A stretch of DNA of 64,000 bases, taken from NCBI GenBank assembly GCA_028532985.1, contig JANCIK010000004.1, forward strand, positions 372,001 to 436,000, given 5' to 3'. A program made the translations under genes and the position numbers. The stretch's first letter is position 1. Every line of letters starts with the position of its first letter. The DNA comes from Stropharia rugosoannulata. Lineage: Eukaryota; Basidiomycota; Agaricomycetes; Agaricales; Strophariaceae. Below are positions 52,603-64,000 of this stretch, one piece after another. The notes below the pieces were generated by a model, which saw only the letters and a list, made by a program, of their open reading frames with translations, did no database searches and was not told where the DNA came from.

Positions 52603-55600
52603 ATGGATTCTTTTGATAATTTTCAGTATGATTCAGCCTCCACGTACGGCGGTATGGGTGTCGTAGACGACACTTCCTCGGTCTATACCGCAAATACACA
52701 CGACATCGACAGTGCTTCCGTGGATTTATCCAACTTGGCGCTCTCCGAGTACAATGGCGAATCCACGTCTAATGGCCACGCCCATCATCACCATGCACAG
52801 AACCAGGATGGGGGCTCCTTAGATGAAGACTTCGACGCCGTATTGGACGACCTCAAGGACGAGTCAGCTGTTGATCTCCCGCCCCATGCCTGCAGGTTAG
52901 TACAATGAACTTTTCCCCCTGCATGATTCTAACTCTTAGTCAGCTATTGCGGTATTCACTCACCCGCATCTGTGGTCAAATGCCTCATCTGCTCCAAGTG
53001 GTTCTGCAATTCTCGAGGCAATACCTCTGCATCTCACATAGTCAACCATCTCGTGCGCGCAAAGCACAAGGAGGTTATTCTCCATGCTGAGAGTCCCTTG
53101 GGTGAGACAACCCCAGAATGTTACAACTGCGGTAGCAAAAATGTCTTTATGTTGGGGTTTATCCCCGCCAAGAGTGACACGGTCGTCGTTTTGCTCTGTC
53201 GGTCAGTATTCGCAAAGTTTTGGCAACTCTTTTTACTGATGTGTTTCTGCAATAGACAACCTTGCGCCGCCATTTCTAAAGATATTTCCTGGAATGCTAG
53301 CTTGTGGGCACCGCTCATTGATGATCGCTCCTTTTTGTCGTGGCTCGTCAAGCCGCCCAGCGAGACTGAACAATTACGATCCCGTCAGATCTCGTTCAAC
53401 CAAATTAACCGCCTCGAAGACTTGTGGCGCGAGAATGCAAATGCAACACTTGAAGATCTCCAGAAACCAGGTGTTGATGACGAGCCGCAACCCATACTCT
53501 TGCGCTATGAGGACGCTTACCAATATCAAAACATCTTCGGACCTCTAGTCAAGATTGAAGCCGATTATGACAAGCGCCTCAAAGAGAGCCAGACCCAAAC
53601 AGATATTACCGTTCGTTGGGACTTGGGCCTGAATCAAAAGCGTGTAGCATGGTTTTGTCTTCCCAAGTTGGAAAGCGGAGAGGTTAGGCTGGCCGTGGGT
53701 GATGAGTTGAGGCTCCGCTACGCAGGCGAGCTGCACAAAGCTTGGGAGGGCGTTGGACATGTCATAAAGATCCCCAACAACGTCTCCGACGAAATTGGCC
53801 TGGAACTTCGACGCACCGACGGTGTCCCGGCAGAGTGCACGCATAACTTCGCAGCCGACTTTGTTTGGAAGTCTACAAGCTTCGACAGGATGCAACTTGC
53901 CATGAAAACATTTGCTGTTGACGAAAAGAGTGTTACGGGTTACATTGTATGTCTTCTACCTCCATTGCTATGATGTATGCACCCTGATTATTTTCTCGAC
54001 AGTACCACAAACTCCTTGGCCACGAACTGGAGCCCCAAGTTCTGCGTACACAGATGCCAAAGCGATTTTCCGCTCCAGGTCTTCCTGAACTCAATCACTC
54101 GCAGATGTTCGCAGTCAAAAGCGTATTACAGAAGCCTATTAGCTTGATTCAAGGACCGCCCGGTACTGGTAAGACAGTCACATCGGCATCCATTGTCTAC
54201 CATCTCGCGAAAATGAACCCCGGTCAAGTCCTTGTCTGTGCGCCGTCCAACGTTGCCGTCGATCAACTCACGGAGAAAATTCACGCCACTGGGTTGAAAG
54301 TCGTTAGGCTGACAGCTAAATCTCGTGAAGCTTTGGACTCCAGTGTATCGTTTTTGACTCTCCATCAGCAAGTCAATAACAGCACCACACACATCGAGCT
54401 ACAGAAGTTGATTATGTTGAAAAACGAGCAAGGAGAACTAAGTAGCAATGATGAAAGGAAGTACAAAACGCTGATTCGCCAATGCGAGAAGGAGATCCTG
54501 AACGCCGCGGATGTCATTTGCTGCACTTGCGTTGGTGCTGGGGACCCTAGATTGAGCAAGCTCAAGTTTAGGACTGTGTTAATTGATGAAGCGACCCAAG
54601 CAGCGGAGCCTGGTATGTTCATAAAGTGAGATCTCAATGATGATACTGACGCCTCCTATGTTAGAATGTATGATTCCTCTCGTGCTCGGCTGTAAACAAG
54701 TGGTTTTAGTTGGGGACCATCAGGTATGCAATTCGACTACCCTATAATGACAAGCTTCTAATACGGTATATGTAGCAACTTGGCCCAGTCATCATGAATA
54801 AGAAAGCAGCACGCGCGGGTCTTACCCAATCTCTCTTTGAACGTCTTGTTGTCCTTGGAAATAGGCCCATCCGTCTACAGGTCCAGTACCGCATGCATCC
54901 CTGCCTGTCCGAGTTCCCGTCCAACATGTTTTATGAGGGAACTCTGCAGAACGGTGTTACAGCTCCTGAACGTTTGCGCAAGAATGTTGACTTCCCCTGG
55001 CCGGTCCCTGATACGCCTATGTTCTTCTATCAGAATCTGGGTCAAGAGGAAATCTCTAGCAGCGGAACTTCATTCCTTAACCGAACTGAAGCATCAAATG
55101 TGGAGAAAATTGTTACTAAATTCTTCAAGTCCGGCGTGGTTCCCAGCCAGATTGGCGTTGTTACCCCTTACGAAGGTCAACGTTCTTACATCGTAAACTA
55201 TATGCAGTTCAACGGCTCCTTGAAGAAAGATCTGTACAAGGAGATTGAAGTCGCCAGCGTTGATGCATTCCAGGGCCGAGAGAAGGACTACATCATCCTG
55301 AGCTGCGTTCGTAGCAATGAACATCAAGGCATCGGTTTCCTGAATGATCCCAGGCGTCTCAACGTAGCTCTTACTCGTGCCAAGTATGGTGTCGTTATTC
55401 TTGGAAACCCTAAGGTGTTGAGCAAGGTACGTGACCATCTGTTGATTGTTAGGAACTGTACTAATGATCACGTCACTAGCACCCGCTTTGGCATTACCTC
55501 CTCACTCATTACAAAGAGAAAAATTGCCTTGTCGAAGGCCCTTTGAGCAACTTGCAGGCAAGCATGATACAATTCAGCAAGCCCCGCCGTTCCCTCGGAA

Positions 55601-56230
55601 AGTCGATGGAACAGTTCCGCAGGCACGAAACCAACGCCCGCGATTACCTTCAAACTGCATCCAACGGGATGGCTTCTGATCGTATGTATTACTAATAATG
55701 TTTTGATTATATACTTTGCTGATGATCTTTCAGCTCTCAGTCGTCGTTCTGGAACTCCAAGTCGTTTCGATGCTAGCTTCTACAGAACTCATGATGCTTT
55801 GGGTTATATCCCATCAGACGTTCAATCTTTACGATCTCAAGCCACTTACTCTTCTGGCCTACCTATGTTTAACGCGCCAGGTCCGTTCGGTGTTCCCGGT
55901 GGCCCACGCGGCGCCGCTGGGGCTTCCAAGCGCAGCACATATAGCTATGCCTCGTCTATTGTCTCTCAAGATGTTGGGGGTGGCACTACTGATACAAGTA
56001 GCGTGGTCGGAATGGGAAATAACAACGCAACTAACAGTAACACAAACATCGCATACTCTCAAAGTGATCGACTCCGTCGCCGCACTTCATTCGGGAGTGC
56101 ATCAATCGCTGGTCAGAGCGACCTGGGCAGCTTTTCTCAGTACGACTACAAGAGTCAGGACGACGCCGGCGATCTAGATGACATGAAGAGCCAATACGCA
56201 GGAACGCAGAACGGAGTAACGGTTTTCTAA
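52603..56230 (+). CDS. upf1: Upf1 (Nam7) RNA helicase, nonsense-mediated decay
   Basis: Upf1 is the ATP-dependent 5'-3' RNA helicase that drives nonsense-mediated mRNA decay at terminating ribosomes. Eight exons join in phase: 52603-52895, 52944-53201, 53256-53946, 54003-54612, 54665-54723, 54776-55426, 55480-55681 and 55734-56230, giving 1086 aa. The N-terminus is acidic, with a short His/Gln stretch. The CH domain starts at about residue 95 ([48 protein letters not shown]). Domain 1A has the Walker A GPPGTGKT near residue 465 and motif [11 protein letters not shown] near 610. Domain 2A has [32 protein letters not shown] and [15 protein letters not shown]. The C-terminal tail is Ser/Gln-rich with SQ sites (SFSQYD, DYKSQDD), which in animals are phosphorylated by SMG1. 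The start follows CCACCACCACC in a good context. Confidence 0.96.
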
Positions 56231-56940
56231 CCGGGGCAACTAGGCGCTCGCCATGATGAACGACCTGCACCTGCATATGCACGTGTAACTGCTGCTGCTC
56301 CGCTCTCCCGAATTTGCATTGGCATTTGCTTCTGCGTTTCGCGCACCTGCAATTGTCGAGCATGGCTCTGCCACCTCACGCCTGCCTGTCTTGCCCCTCT
56401 GCGATTTTTGCACGCGTCGCGCCCTCCTTGATGGCGTCGACTGCCCCTCCTGTCGGCGTCCAGCACAGCCTACACTTTTACTTCACCATCTATACCACCA
56501 ATCTCACACTGGTGCAGCTGCGCTACTGATGTTATGGCGTGCGTCTTTCCCGAGCTATCGTGCATGGGCTTGAGACTGCCCCGCTAGGGCAATTTATAAT
56601 TTCTTGACCACTCTCCTCTTCTTCACTTGGACAAATGGCTTCAGCCGATTATGAAACGCATCATACAATAAAACTCGAAAAAAAAAAAAAAGGGAAAAAA
56701 AAAAAGGAAATGGGAATGAACGACAAGGCAAAAAGCAAATATTTTATCAAAAAAAATGTGGAATTTCATCCTTGCATCGCGACGAACCGAGGAACAGTAT
56801 GTTTCGAAAGTCGATTCTCACTAGGTATAGCCATCGTCTGTGTATACAAAAATTGATATGCCACTTTTGTATATAAAATTAACTGACTGTTTCCGGGTAA
56901 GCTATCGAGTACTATGCATAGTAGGTATTGTGTTTTGAGT
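56231..56940. other. Convergent 3' regions with A-rich tracts
   Basis: This lies between the stops of Upf1 and the minus-strand membrane protein. Two A runs (56678-56691 and 56695-56705) sit within a purine-rich segment to about 56760. No gene is seen. Confidence 0.5.
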
Positions 56941-58436
56941 TTAGTAAATTGTGTATTCTGGAGGCATCTCAACAACCTGTTGGAAGGGGTCACTATCTCG
57001 AGCACCGCCGCCTTCGCGCAAGGATAATCTGCCTCTACTCGCATAGCTCGTATAGCTCGGGACTGACGAAAGCGAATGGTGTTCAACCATATCGCATTGA
57101 TCTGTCTTTTTGCCAGTTGTCGAGGAGCGTTTGTACTGGAAAGTCTCTGGTTGAGATATTGGAAAAGCCGTAATTAACTGATCCTCTATGCGCTGATTCA
57201 TTAACCCTGGTGACAAAAAATCTTCGGTCGAAGTCATGATCCTTCTTTTTCTGCGGCGCTGATACATGAAGTAAGCAATGATGATTGTTGTTAAGGTTAG
57301 TATAATTGCGCCAACACTGCTTGCAATAATTGCTGTTGGATCTTTCCGAGAGTTTTGGATAGCTTGATGGTTGAAGGCCGCTGTCGTATTTGTAGACGGT
57401 GGCCATGAAACAGCAGTTGGTGCTATTATGGAGGAACTGAAAGGAATGCTAGACGTAGAGTTTGGTGTGGAACCGTTCTGAACGATCAAATAGTCAATTG
57501 TCAGTGGTGAAGTTGCGGGGTCCCCTTCGAACAAGACGGTCATGTTGTGGTTTCCTTGAGTTAGATTGGGTGTCTGAAAAAGCTTGACGTTAAACACTTC
57601 AAGCCCAGTTTCTGGCAGACCTTCAATCGGGAAGATTTCGGAGATGTTGTTGTCTATGGCATAAGTGGCGGAGCCAAATGAAGGATGAGGAAGCTTTGTA
57701 ACAACGGACCGACCGAACCATGAAACGGATTTGCCTACCAGGTGCATAGTAATTTTGAGAAAATCAATACATCATAAACAGTGGCTTATTGTGGAAAGGA
57801 TGCTGACCTATAAACTCAAATGTGAAAGACGTGTTAGTTTGACCTGTCTGATTGGAGACGATTCCTAAGGCAATCCAGCCAGGGCTGTATGAGTTTTGTA
57901 CTAGTTGAGGGTCCATATTATCGATGAGGATAGCCTTGTTATCCAGCGGTACGCTGACAGATGGGACGTATCGTATCTGGTCAAACCAAAATGGTTGAGA
58001 CATTACCGTAACGTTTACGGTTAGAACATGCGGACCATCGTCTATCTGTCCACTGCAAAACTCCCAGCTGTTGGTCTGACGGGCGGAAGGAGGATTAGTA
58101 CCCGTTCCGACGCCGTCGATAAAACATTCGCAAGAAGGATCAGGCTCTCCGGAAATTGTGACACCCGGAAGGTTAGTACCATATACTATGAACTGAGAGC
58201 CTATAGAAATGTATTCACATCTAAACACCACTTGAACACTAGCCTTTAATACGATGCTCACCTGAGAAACTGAAAGAAAAGCTTGCACTTTGATTGGTGC
58301 GGTGTAAGGTGTTTTGATATGGTGGTCCATAATTTCCGATGTTGTTTTGACTTCCTGAAACATCCAAGGACCATGTGTCAGTGTATTGCACGGCAGGGTC
58401 TGTGTCATCTAACACGATCCATCTTGGTACTGCCAT
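56941..58436 (-). CDS. Single-pass membrane protein, agaricomycete family, 453 aa
   Basis: Three exons join: 58262-58436, 57808-58200 and 56941-57734. The outer part has two beta-rich units. The first opens with RWIVLDDTDPAVQYTDTW, then YGPPYQNTLHRTNQSASFSF and GSQFIVYGTNLPG. The second opens with AILIDNMDPQLVQ, then GWIALG. Several NxS/T sites support an extracellular location. A membrane helix lies at about residues 324-347 (AIIASSVGAIILTLTTIIIA), followed by a basic stop-transfer (YQRRRKRR) and a disordered cytoplasmic tail. This layout is common and multicopy in agaricomycetes, and its role is unknown. A longer start at 58475 (MIFTLFSPFSQIQ) is possible and might supply part of a signal peptide. 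The chosen ATG at 58436 lacks one. It is paralogous to the divergent gene at 59411. Confidence 0.82.
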
Positions 58437-59410
58437 TTGAATTTGCGAGAAAGGACTGAAGAGAGTGAATATCAAATGTCTAAAGGCGTCTAGATTATTT
58501 AAATAAGAGCGAGAATGAACAGTTCATCTCGGTTCGCTAGACTCTCTATTCGCTCTCTACAGCATTTCTATGGTTTATGATAATCTTTAATGATGGTAAC
58601 CGCTCTTCGAAAACATAAAAAGAAAAAAAGAAAAAAAAAAAAAAAAAACCTGACGCGCTTGATGACCTGTCAGTATTATTTTGAACGCAACCGGGTTGAA
58701 CAGCAACCGGAGTAGAACGACTTACTATTTTTTGCTTGATGCAGTTTTCGCTGGTATGCGCTGACATGCAACGTCTGCTATCAATCAAATCCAGGGTAAG
58801 CTGAAGGTAACATTATAGTTCCTGATCTGTCGTTGATTGATCGTTGGTCTTCTTGACGGTATTGGATGAGGTAGGTCAATTTCCAGCCACATTGTCTATT
58901 TGGAGCTCGTAGTACACGTCCTCGATGGACGCTTCCTGATTACACTGCGGGCGCCCACCTGTATATCACAATCGAATTTGTGTTTTTAAATACGTCTTGT
59001 ATCTATTTCGAGATTTATGGCCTGTAAATAGGTCAGAAATGGCCTCGGGCTTATCATAAGTGGTAAGCCCGAAGCCTTCATCTCTGCCAAATGTATGTCT
59101 GGAAATACATGACGTATTTTGGAACACATACTTGATCGCCATATACAGATGGGCGCCACCAGTGTTACCTCCCGTGGCCGGGCATATCCCCAGTTTATCA
59201 GATTACTACGGCCTTGGGAACGCGCTGAGGGCGCAAGAGACAACCAGCGGATTCAACTTCGACAATCATATCATAAGAGTTGAGACCGGATAGCCTGTAA
59301 CCAGAGCCAAATGGTCGTGTTAAGGACGCCTTAAAGGCTGCAATCCGTCCAGTCCAGGTCTTGTATTATCCACCGCATTGACCACTCTAGGGCGTAGCTA
59401 AGCTTCGAAC
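58437..59410. other. Divergent upstream region with A tract
   Basis: This region lies between two divergent paralogous membrane-protein genes. An A-rich run at 58617-58648 is interrupted by two G. No gene is seen. A short minus frame (58986-59243) has no recognisable content. Confidence 0.5.
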
Positions 59411-61123
59411 ATGGCGACTTCACGCTCATTGGTATTTGATGACAGCAGCCCGACCATTGTATACGACAGCTCGTCCTTCAGTGTCATCGAACCGCTTGCC
59501 CAGGGGAGGCATGGACCACCATTGCTTGGAACACTGCATAGAATAAGCGCTGGCGGCAGTTTATCATTCAATTTCACTGGTATCTATCTTATGTGAAAAT
59601 TTAGTCAAGACGAAGCTCAATACTATACACCCAGGTACGAATGTGACCGTATATGGCGCTACGTTAAATCCAAAATCTGAGGCTCCTGGACCCAGCATCG
59701 CCAAATCGGTGCAGTGCTTCATCGATGATCAACTGCAAAATGCAACAGAGCCAACGACGATCTGGGAGCTCTGCGGGGGAGCAGGGCTTGACGATAATTT
59801 TCATACTCTCAAACTTTCCTCCAACGAGTCAATTTACGTCGACTTCCTCGAGGTCGTTTCCACGGACGATAGTATCCCTGCCGCCGATGTGATGACGCGT
59901 ATCGGTCCGGATGCTTTCAACTGCACTTCACGGTGGAGCAGTTCATCTTCTGGAATATCGACGACATCCACGGGCGAATCATGTATATTGGATTTTGAAG
60001 GTAAAGGACGTAAGCTTGTGTTCTTCACCGCGTGGCTGAATTCCGAGTGGCAGGTGAATCGCTGGCATGGGCTGGTTTTCAAACAGCAGCAAATTCGTCT
60101 TCACAAGCCTTGGCTTTCTACAGCATCGATGATCATCCTCCGCATTCCTACGGTTCTCCAACACCGAACCAATTCGTTCAAGACGTCCAGCCATTGCTAT
60201 TCAAGACACACTTACTACGATCCGGTTCTCACACGTTGACGGTGTCGTATAATCCAGCGAACGTCAATGACAATGTACCTCTGACACTCAGCAGTGTCCT
60301 TGTCGCTGGTGCAGATAACAACACCCAGGCTGGAGCAACGCCCTCTCCTCAGGCTGTTGGTGCCCCGTCTAGCACCCCTCCGGCAGCCTGTCCAAGTGCG
60401 CAAGAAGACATAGTGAAGCATGCAGATTCTAAAATGAGCACTGAAGCACTGGGAATTATAGGTGGATGTGCTGGCCTAGTCTTGATTCTCCTTGTCGGCC
60501 TCACAGTATGCGCCCTGCGTATGCGGAGAACGAGACTGCGTAAGCAAGCTTTGGTGGACGTTGGACCTTCGGATGCAATTGGCTCCGCTGCGGAAGTTCA
60601 AGCCAACATCGAAAAGGCCAGTTTGGAATCCATTCAGCCAGGTACTTCTATCGAGACAGTCTCCGCAAGTAATCTCCAGGAGAAGGTGCCTGCATTAGAT
60701 ATGCGGAGTTTAATTGACAGCTTGAACAACACATCTCAGAAGGACGTACCCGCAAATTCCCCCCGGTCCTCACTATCTTATACAACATCCAGTGAATACC
60801 CAACAAGCCCTTCTTCGGCCTTCAAGTTGAGGATCACACGTAAGAGCTCAGGCGAACAGGATTCCGGCAGAAAAGTAACAGTGAACATGGGCAGTGCAAC
60901 GTTACGAAGCGCAGAGCTCAGAGACCTCGCAAGCAACACGCTGCTTCAGCCTCCCCCGTCGTCGTCGGATGTGCTGCCTTCTGAGAGTGTTCGTGGACCT
61001 TACGGGCTCCCAGCTAATCCTCGGACGCCCCCTGCGTCGGCGCCTTCTTCCCGAAGGAACACGACAAAATCATTGCCTGGGCCCCGACAGCCGCAATCTC
61101 CTCCGGTGCCCGGGTGGATTTGA
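59411..61123 (+). CDS. Single-pass membrane protein, paralogue of the gene at 56941, 534 aa
   Basis: Three exons join: 59411-59579, 59635-60000 and 60054-61123. The exon layout and phases are the same as in the minus-strand neighbour. The outer part repeats the family units: SLVFDDSSPTIVYDSSSF, HGPPLLGTLHRISAGGSLSF, GTNVTVYGATLNP, and a Cys pair around SVQCFIDDQLQ and IWELCGGAG. A second unit follows (GESLAWAGFQTAANSSSQAL). The membrane helix is at about residues 310-333 (ALGIIGGCAGLVLILLVGL), followed by RMRRTRLRK and a long Ser/Pro-rich cytoplasmic tail of about 200 residues ending in PVPGWI. The start lacks a signal peptide. An upstream exon could supply it, or the helix serves as the signal-anchor. 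Function is unknown. A cell-surface sensor would fit but is untested. Confidence 0.82.
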
Positions 61124-62262
61124 ACCAGAGACATTTTGGAATCGGAGTCGTGGCTCATTGTACCATTTACAGTCTTGATATAATTTATTACTTTAATCGA
61201 AGCCCTGTTCCTTGAATCTTCTCAATAGTTTAGTCGTCACAGTGAACAAGTAAAATCATGCAACGTCTCCCATAACCTCTCGCCAAACGCCTACAAGCCA
61301 ATGAAAACGGTACGGTTAGCAAAAAAACTGTGACACAGTGAACTATACATACGCCTCTCGCGAGAACTTAAAAGCATCCTTCCAGAATAACAATCGCAGC
61401 ATCACCGTAAGAGTTTCTGGTGGAAGCGGCTTTATGTTTACGATTGAGCCTGGGTATGATTCGCATATTCAAGTTTGAAGTGACCGGCGATAACCACTCT
61501 AGAGTAGTCCCCGGAATGCTGGATAATGAAACATCTGGTATAACAACGTCGTCCTACTCCTATGTCTGAAGTGACGTTGTTTGTGGCCATGCCAAGAAGG
61601 ACAGTCTGAAGACTAAGAGGTGACGCAGTGAAGAAATGGTATGGTGTATGTCGAAGCTTCAGTTAAGTTAGGTGGTTTGATTGTTGAGGCACAGAATCTA
61701 TTGTTGGCCACGAAGGCCAATACGCAGCCGGCAGCTATGTCAGGCTAAAGTGATCTTCGACTGTTCAGAAGTATATCCTGTGCCTGGCATCTGTGTCGGA
61801 TGCTCGCTTCAGAGTTGCCAGTCTGACTGCTATGGGGCTTGTATTTGCACATGGTGGGCTTCCTTCAAGCCGTATGTGGGTAGTGGGCTTCCTGTTGCAA
61901 ATGCAGGCTAATGGACGGATTTCTTGTTCTCTCTTCAGTTGCTGCCGAAAACAAAGCCGATGCTGTCATGAATGTATGATAACATATCCGTGTTTGCGCA
62001 CCGGTGTTGGACGTGAGACTGATGGCGGTTAGAGATAAAGGTATCAACGGGCAACTTGAGGGCGTTCATGAGAATGTGGTTGTCGTGGAAGGGAGCGAAA
62101 AGGAACAATTTTAGTAGTGTTGTTGTCTGGATTTTCCCGGGCTAGCTCCGGATTAGGATGTGCCTCACATGGCTGATTTAATTTTCTCTTTATTTTGTTC
62201 CACCACCATCTCGTCCCGCCGCAACGGCGACCCACGACTACCGCCGAAGGTTCTGTAGTACG
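61124..62262. other. Intergenic, nothing certain
   Basis: Only short frames are present (longest 79 codons at 61793-62032), with no recognisable protein. The right end should hold the promoter of the gene at 62263. Confidence 0.45.
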
Positions 62263-63609
62263 ATGGCCCTTGTAGAGCCCTCCCCACTGACACTCGATAT
62301 CCCCCGCCCCTCTGCCCCAGAACCCCCATCGCCAGCGACACCCTCGCCCCTAACCCACGTACCTTTTCTCCCCACCGCTTTCTCTCCACCACCCTCGCGT
62401 CCCGCTTCTCCACCGCTCTTGGCGCCTAACGAAGTAGAGCACGCTCCTGCCCTGACGCCATCCACGTCGACCCCCGCATCGACAGCCCCTGGAACCCCTG
62501 CGACGTCTCCCCCACCATCTACATCGGCATGTTCCCCCGCAACTTCTCATACTTCTCTTGCCACTCCGGCTGGGTCAGGATCTGACAAGGAAGCTGAAAC
62601 AAGCGCGGCGAAGGATACCGATGATTGTAACACAACCACAGGGACACTCAACGTCAAGTTCGCGCCACTGCCTCAGCTGGCCCCGCGCCGACGGCGGAGT
62701 ACCGCCCCTTTAGGCATGGCTGCGCGTAGCTCTCTCGTACGAGGGCGTCGGGGCCCCGCAGCAGCGGCAGCGGATGCTGGAATGGCACTGGCCGTCGCAA
62801 ACGCAGGCGAGGGGGATGATGAGGCAGAAATGATTTCCCTTGCTGAGTTACGATGGCGCCAGGAAGAGGCCGCGGCCCGGTATGCACATTTTCAAGGTTC
62901 AGCTTATGCGGAGATGGCTCGTGCCACTGAGGTGGAGATCGCCCTTGAGGAAGCTGCACGGGAGGCAAAAGCTATACAGCGCGCAACGAAGGGAAAAGGT
63001 ACGAAAGGCACGAAACCGAACAATTCGAGCGACGTAGATGCGGAGGCGGAGCGGGTCAAGATCAAAGTAAAGAGGCGCGAGTACGAACACGACGCGGCAG
63101 AGGATCCGATAGTTGCCTTGGGAAAAGTCGTGAAAGGTGTCGGACGCCATCTGTGGAGGCGGAGGGTATCATCTAATGCCCTACGTTCTGACTCACCGAC
63201 TGCTTTCCCTGCACCAGAGACCGCGTCTCGCAAACCAGTTCCAGATGCACCCTTGCGCCCAATTCTCGCTACTATCGTCAACTCGAGCTCACGGCCCGGA
63301 AGTTCCAGTGGCACCCAAAGTATCAAAGACAGCGCAAGTGTCAAGGAGGTTGCGGCCGCTACGGAGGTCGAGAACAATCCGACTGGCAACCAAGCAGACT
63401 CCGAGGATGTAGCGGAGATCAAGGTCAGCGTCGATGAGCCCAAACAAGAGAGCCAGACGACCTTGTCGACACCATCACAGACTCCCTTAGCTGATGATCT
63501 GTGGGCTGCTGCTCTCGCGGACGACATTCCGTCAGACATTGGACAAACGGAAACTATGGTTGCTGGAAGGATTGTGAAGCCCATCGTTACAGATGCGGAT
63601 GGTCCGTGA
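62263..63609 (+). CDS. Hypothetical disordered protein, 448 aa
   Basis: I do not recognise a named family. One frame of 448 codons runs from ATG to TGA. Residues 1 to about 115 are Pro/Ser/Thr/Ala-rich. A short basic segment follows that looks constrained: NVKFAPLPQLAPRRRRSTAP, then LGMAARSSLVRGRRG. Next is an acidic-alanine helix (ISLAELRWRQEEAAARYAHF, YAEMARATEVEIALEEAARE), then KKGTKGTK-like basic and charged stretches, and a Ser/Thr-rich tail. There is no signal peptide or membrane segment. The helical centre could be a coiled coil. The opposite strand is open over much of the same region because of GC-rich codon use, but its translation is less protein-like. Confidence 0.65.
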   Translation: MALVEPSPLTLDIPRPSAPEPPSPATPSPLTHVPFLPTAFSPPPSRPASPPLLAPNEVEHAPALTPSTSTPASTAPGTPATSPPPSTSACSPATSHTSLATPAGSGSDKEAETSAAKDTDDCNTTTGTLNVKFAPLPQLAPRRRRSTAPLGMAARSSLVRGRRGPAAAAADAGMALAVANAGEGDDEAEMISLAELRWRQEEAAARYAHFQGSAYAEMARATEVEIALEEAAREAKAIQRATKGKGTKGTKPNNSSDVDAEAERVKIKVKRREYEHDAAEDPIVALGKVVKGVGRHLWRRRVSSNALRSDSPTAFPAPETASRKPVPDAPLRPILATIVNSSSRPGSSSGTQSIKDSASVKEVAAATEVENNPTGNQADSEDVAEIKVSVDEPKQESQTTLSTPSQTPLADDLWAAALADDIPSDIGQTETMVAGRIVKPIVTDADGP

Positions 63610-64000
63610 AGTAGGCTGGTCCTTTGGGGAGAATGCCAACGACGATTACAACGATGGCGAACATAACGACCACCACGACAATGATGACGATTTCAGCTAG
63701 CCGCACCGTGCATACATGCACCCTGTGCCGTTACAAACGTATTACTGCATCCATCGCCGGACATCTTATTTTTTGGATGTTCAAACAAAAGTCGCGTGGC
63801 CTGGCGCGGTGCCTCACCTTGCCTTTCTTTTCTTTTGCGTGCCGCACTCGAGTCGCGGTCGCATATGACCACTTATTTTCTATCATATCACTCCCCCCAT
63901 AACACAAACTCGGACGACTATCCCATCATGGATGCTACGCTACCTCCTCGTCACACAATAATTCTCTATATCCTGGCCCGGATGGATCACTTATTCAAAC
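63610..64000. other. Right edge of window, nothing complete
   Basis: Past the stop codon there is a short GAC/ACA-rich stretch and pyrimidine-rich DNA. A gene could begin near 63928 (an ATG that stays open to the window edge), but too little is visible to call it. Confidence 0.3.

Noticed and set aside
62904..63584. Minus-strand frame of 226 codons at the right end
   Set aside because: It overlaps the longer plus frame 62263-63609, has no better features and looks like a GC-rich shadow.

Overview
The window looks like nuclear DNA from an agaricomycete (mushroom-type basidiomycete). The genes are split by many short introns (about 45-70 nt) with GTRNGT-like donors, CTRAC-like branch sites and AG acceptors. 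Gene content agrees: heme-thiolate peroxygenases, a basidiomycete-type HET protein, a large lineage-specific gene family and F-box/LRR remnants. Gene models were built by hand, joining reading frames at splice sites and checking phase. Where a family is known, the joined proteins have its motifs and usual length.

Layout. 0-10 kb: a disordered protein (296-1645, -), then a USP10/Ubp3-type ubiquitin hydrolase (3247-6455, +) and a Hel2/ZNF598-type RING E3 (7228-9893, +), an E3/deubiquitinase pair linked by family to ribosome quality control. 10-14 kb: two decaying genes, one kinase-like and one F-box/LRR. 14-28 kb: an accessory block with a tandem pair (14270-16033 and 16428-18175) and a long diverged member (18653-22023) of an uncharacterised family, a HET-domain gene (22834-24627), a broken family copy (about 25.1-25.6 kb, -) and a nitronate monooxygenase (26253-27495, -). 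28-35 kb: two secreted unspecific-peroxygenase-like genes (28388-29757 and 31861-33235, -) on a duplicated unit of about 3.5 kb. 36.5 kb: an intron-containing tRNA-Leu(CAA). 37-41 kb: a disordered protein and another broken family copy.

41-64 kb is mostly housekeeping, with RNA metabolism well represented: an LSM14/Scd6 protein (41258-42732, -), U2AF35 (51547-52441, -) and Upf1 (52603-56230, +). U2AF35 and Upf1 share a 161-bp head-to-head promoter. Also here are a coiled-coil AT-hook protein, a DUF4140/DUF4139 protein, Alg14, two divergent paralogous single-pass membrane proteins and a disordered protein at the right end.

The most unusual gene is at 43645-45042 (-). It encodes a secreted, His-rich precursor made of tandem units of about 48 residues, each bounded by a dibasic Kex2-type site, as in kexin-processed repeat peptides of fungi. 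The second point of interest is the uncharacterised family around the HET gene: three apparently intact members and two broken copies in one window. Four introns are best modelled as GC-AG, and in one case the tandem paralogue has GT at the same splice site.
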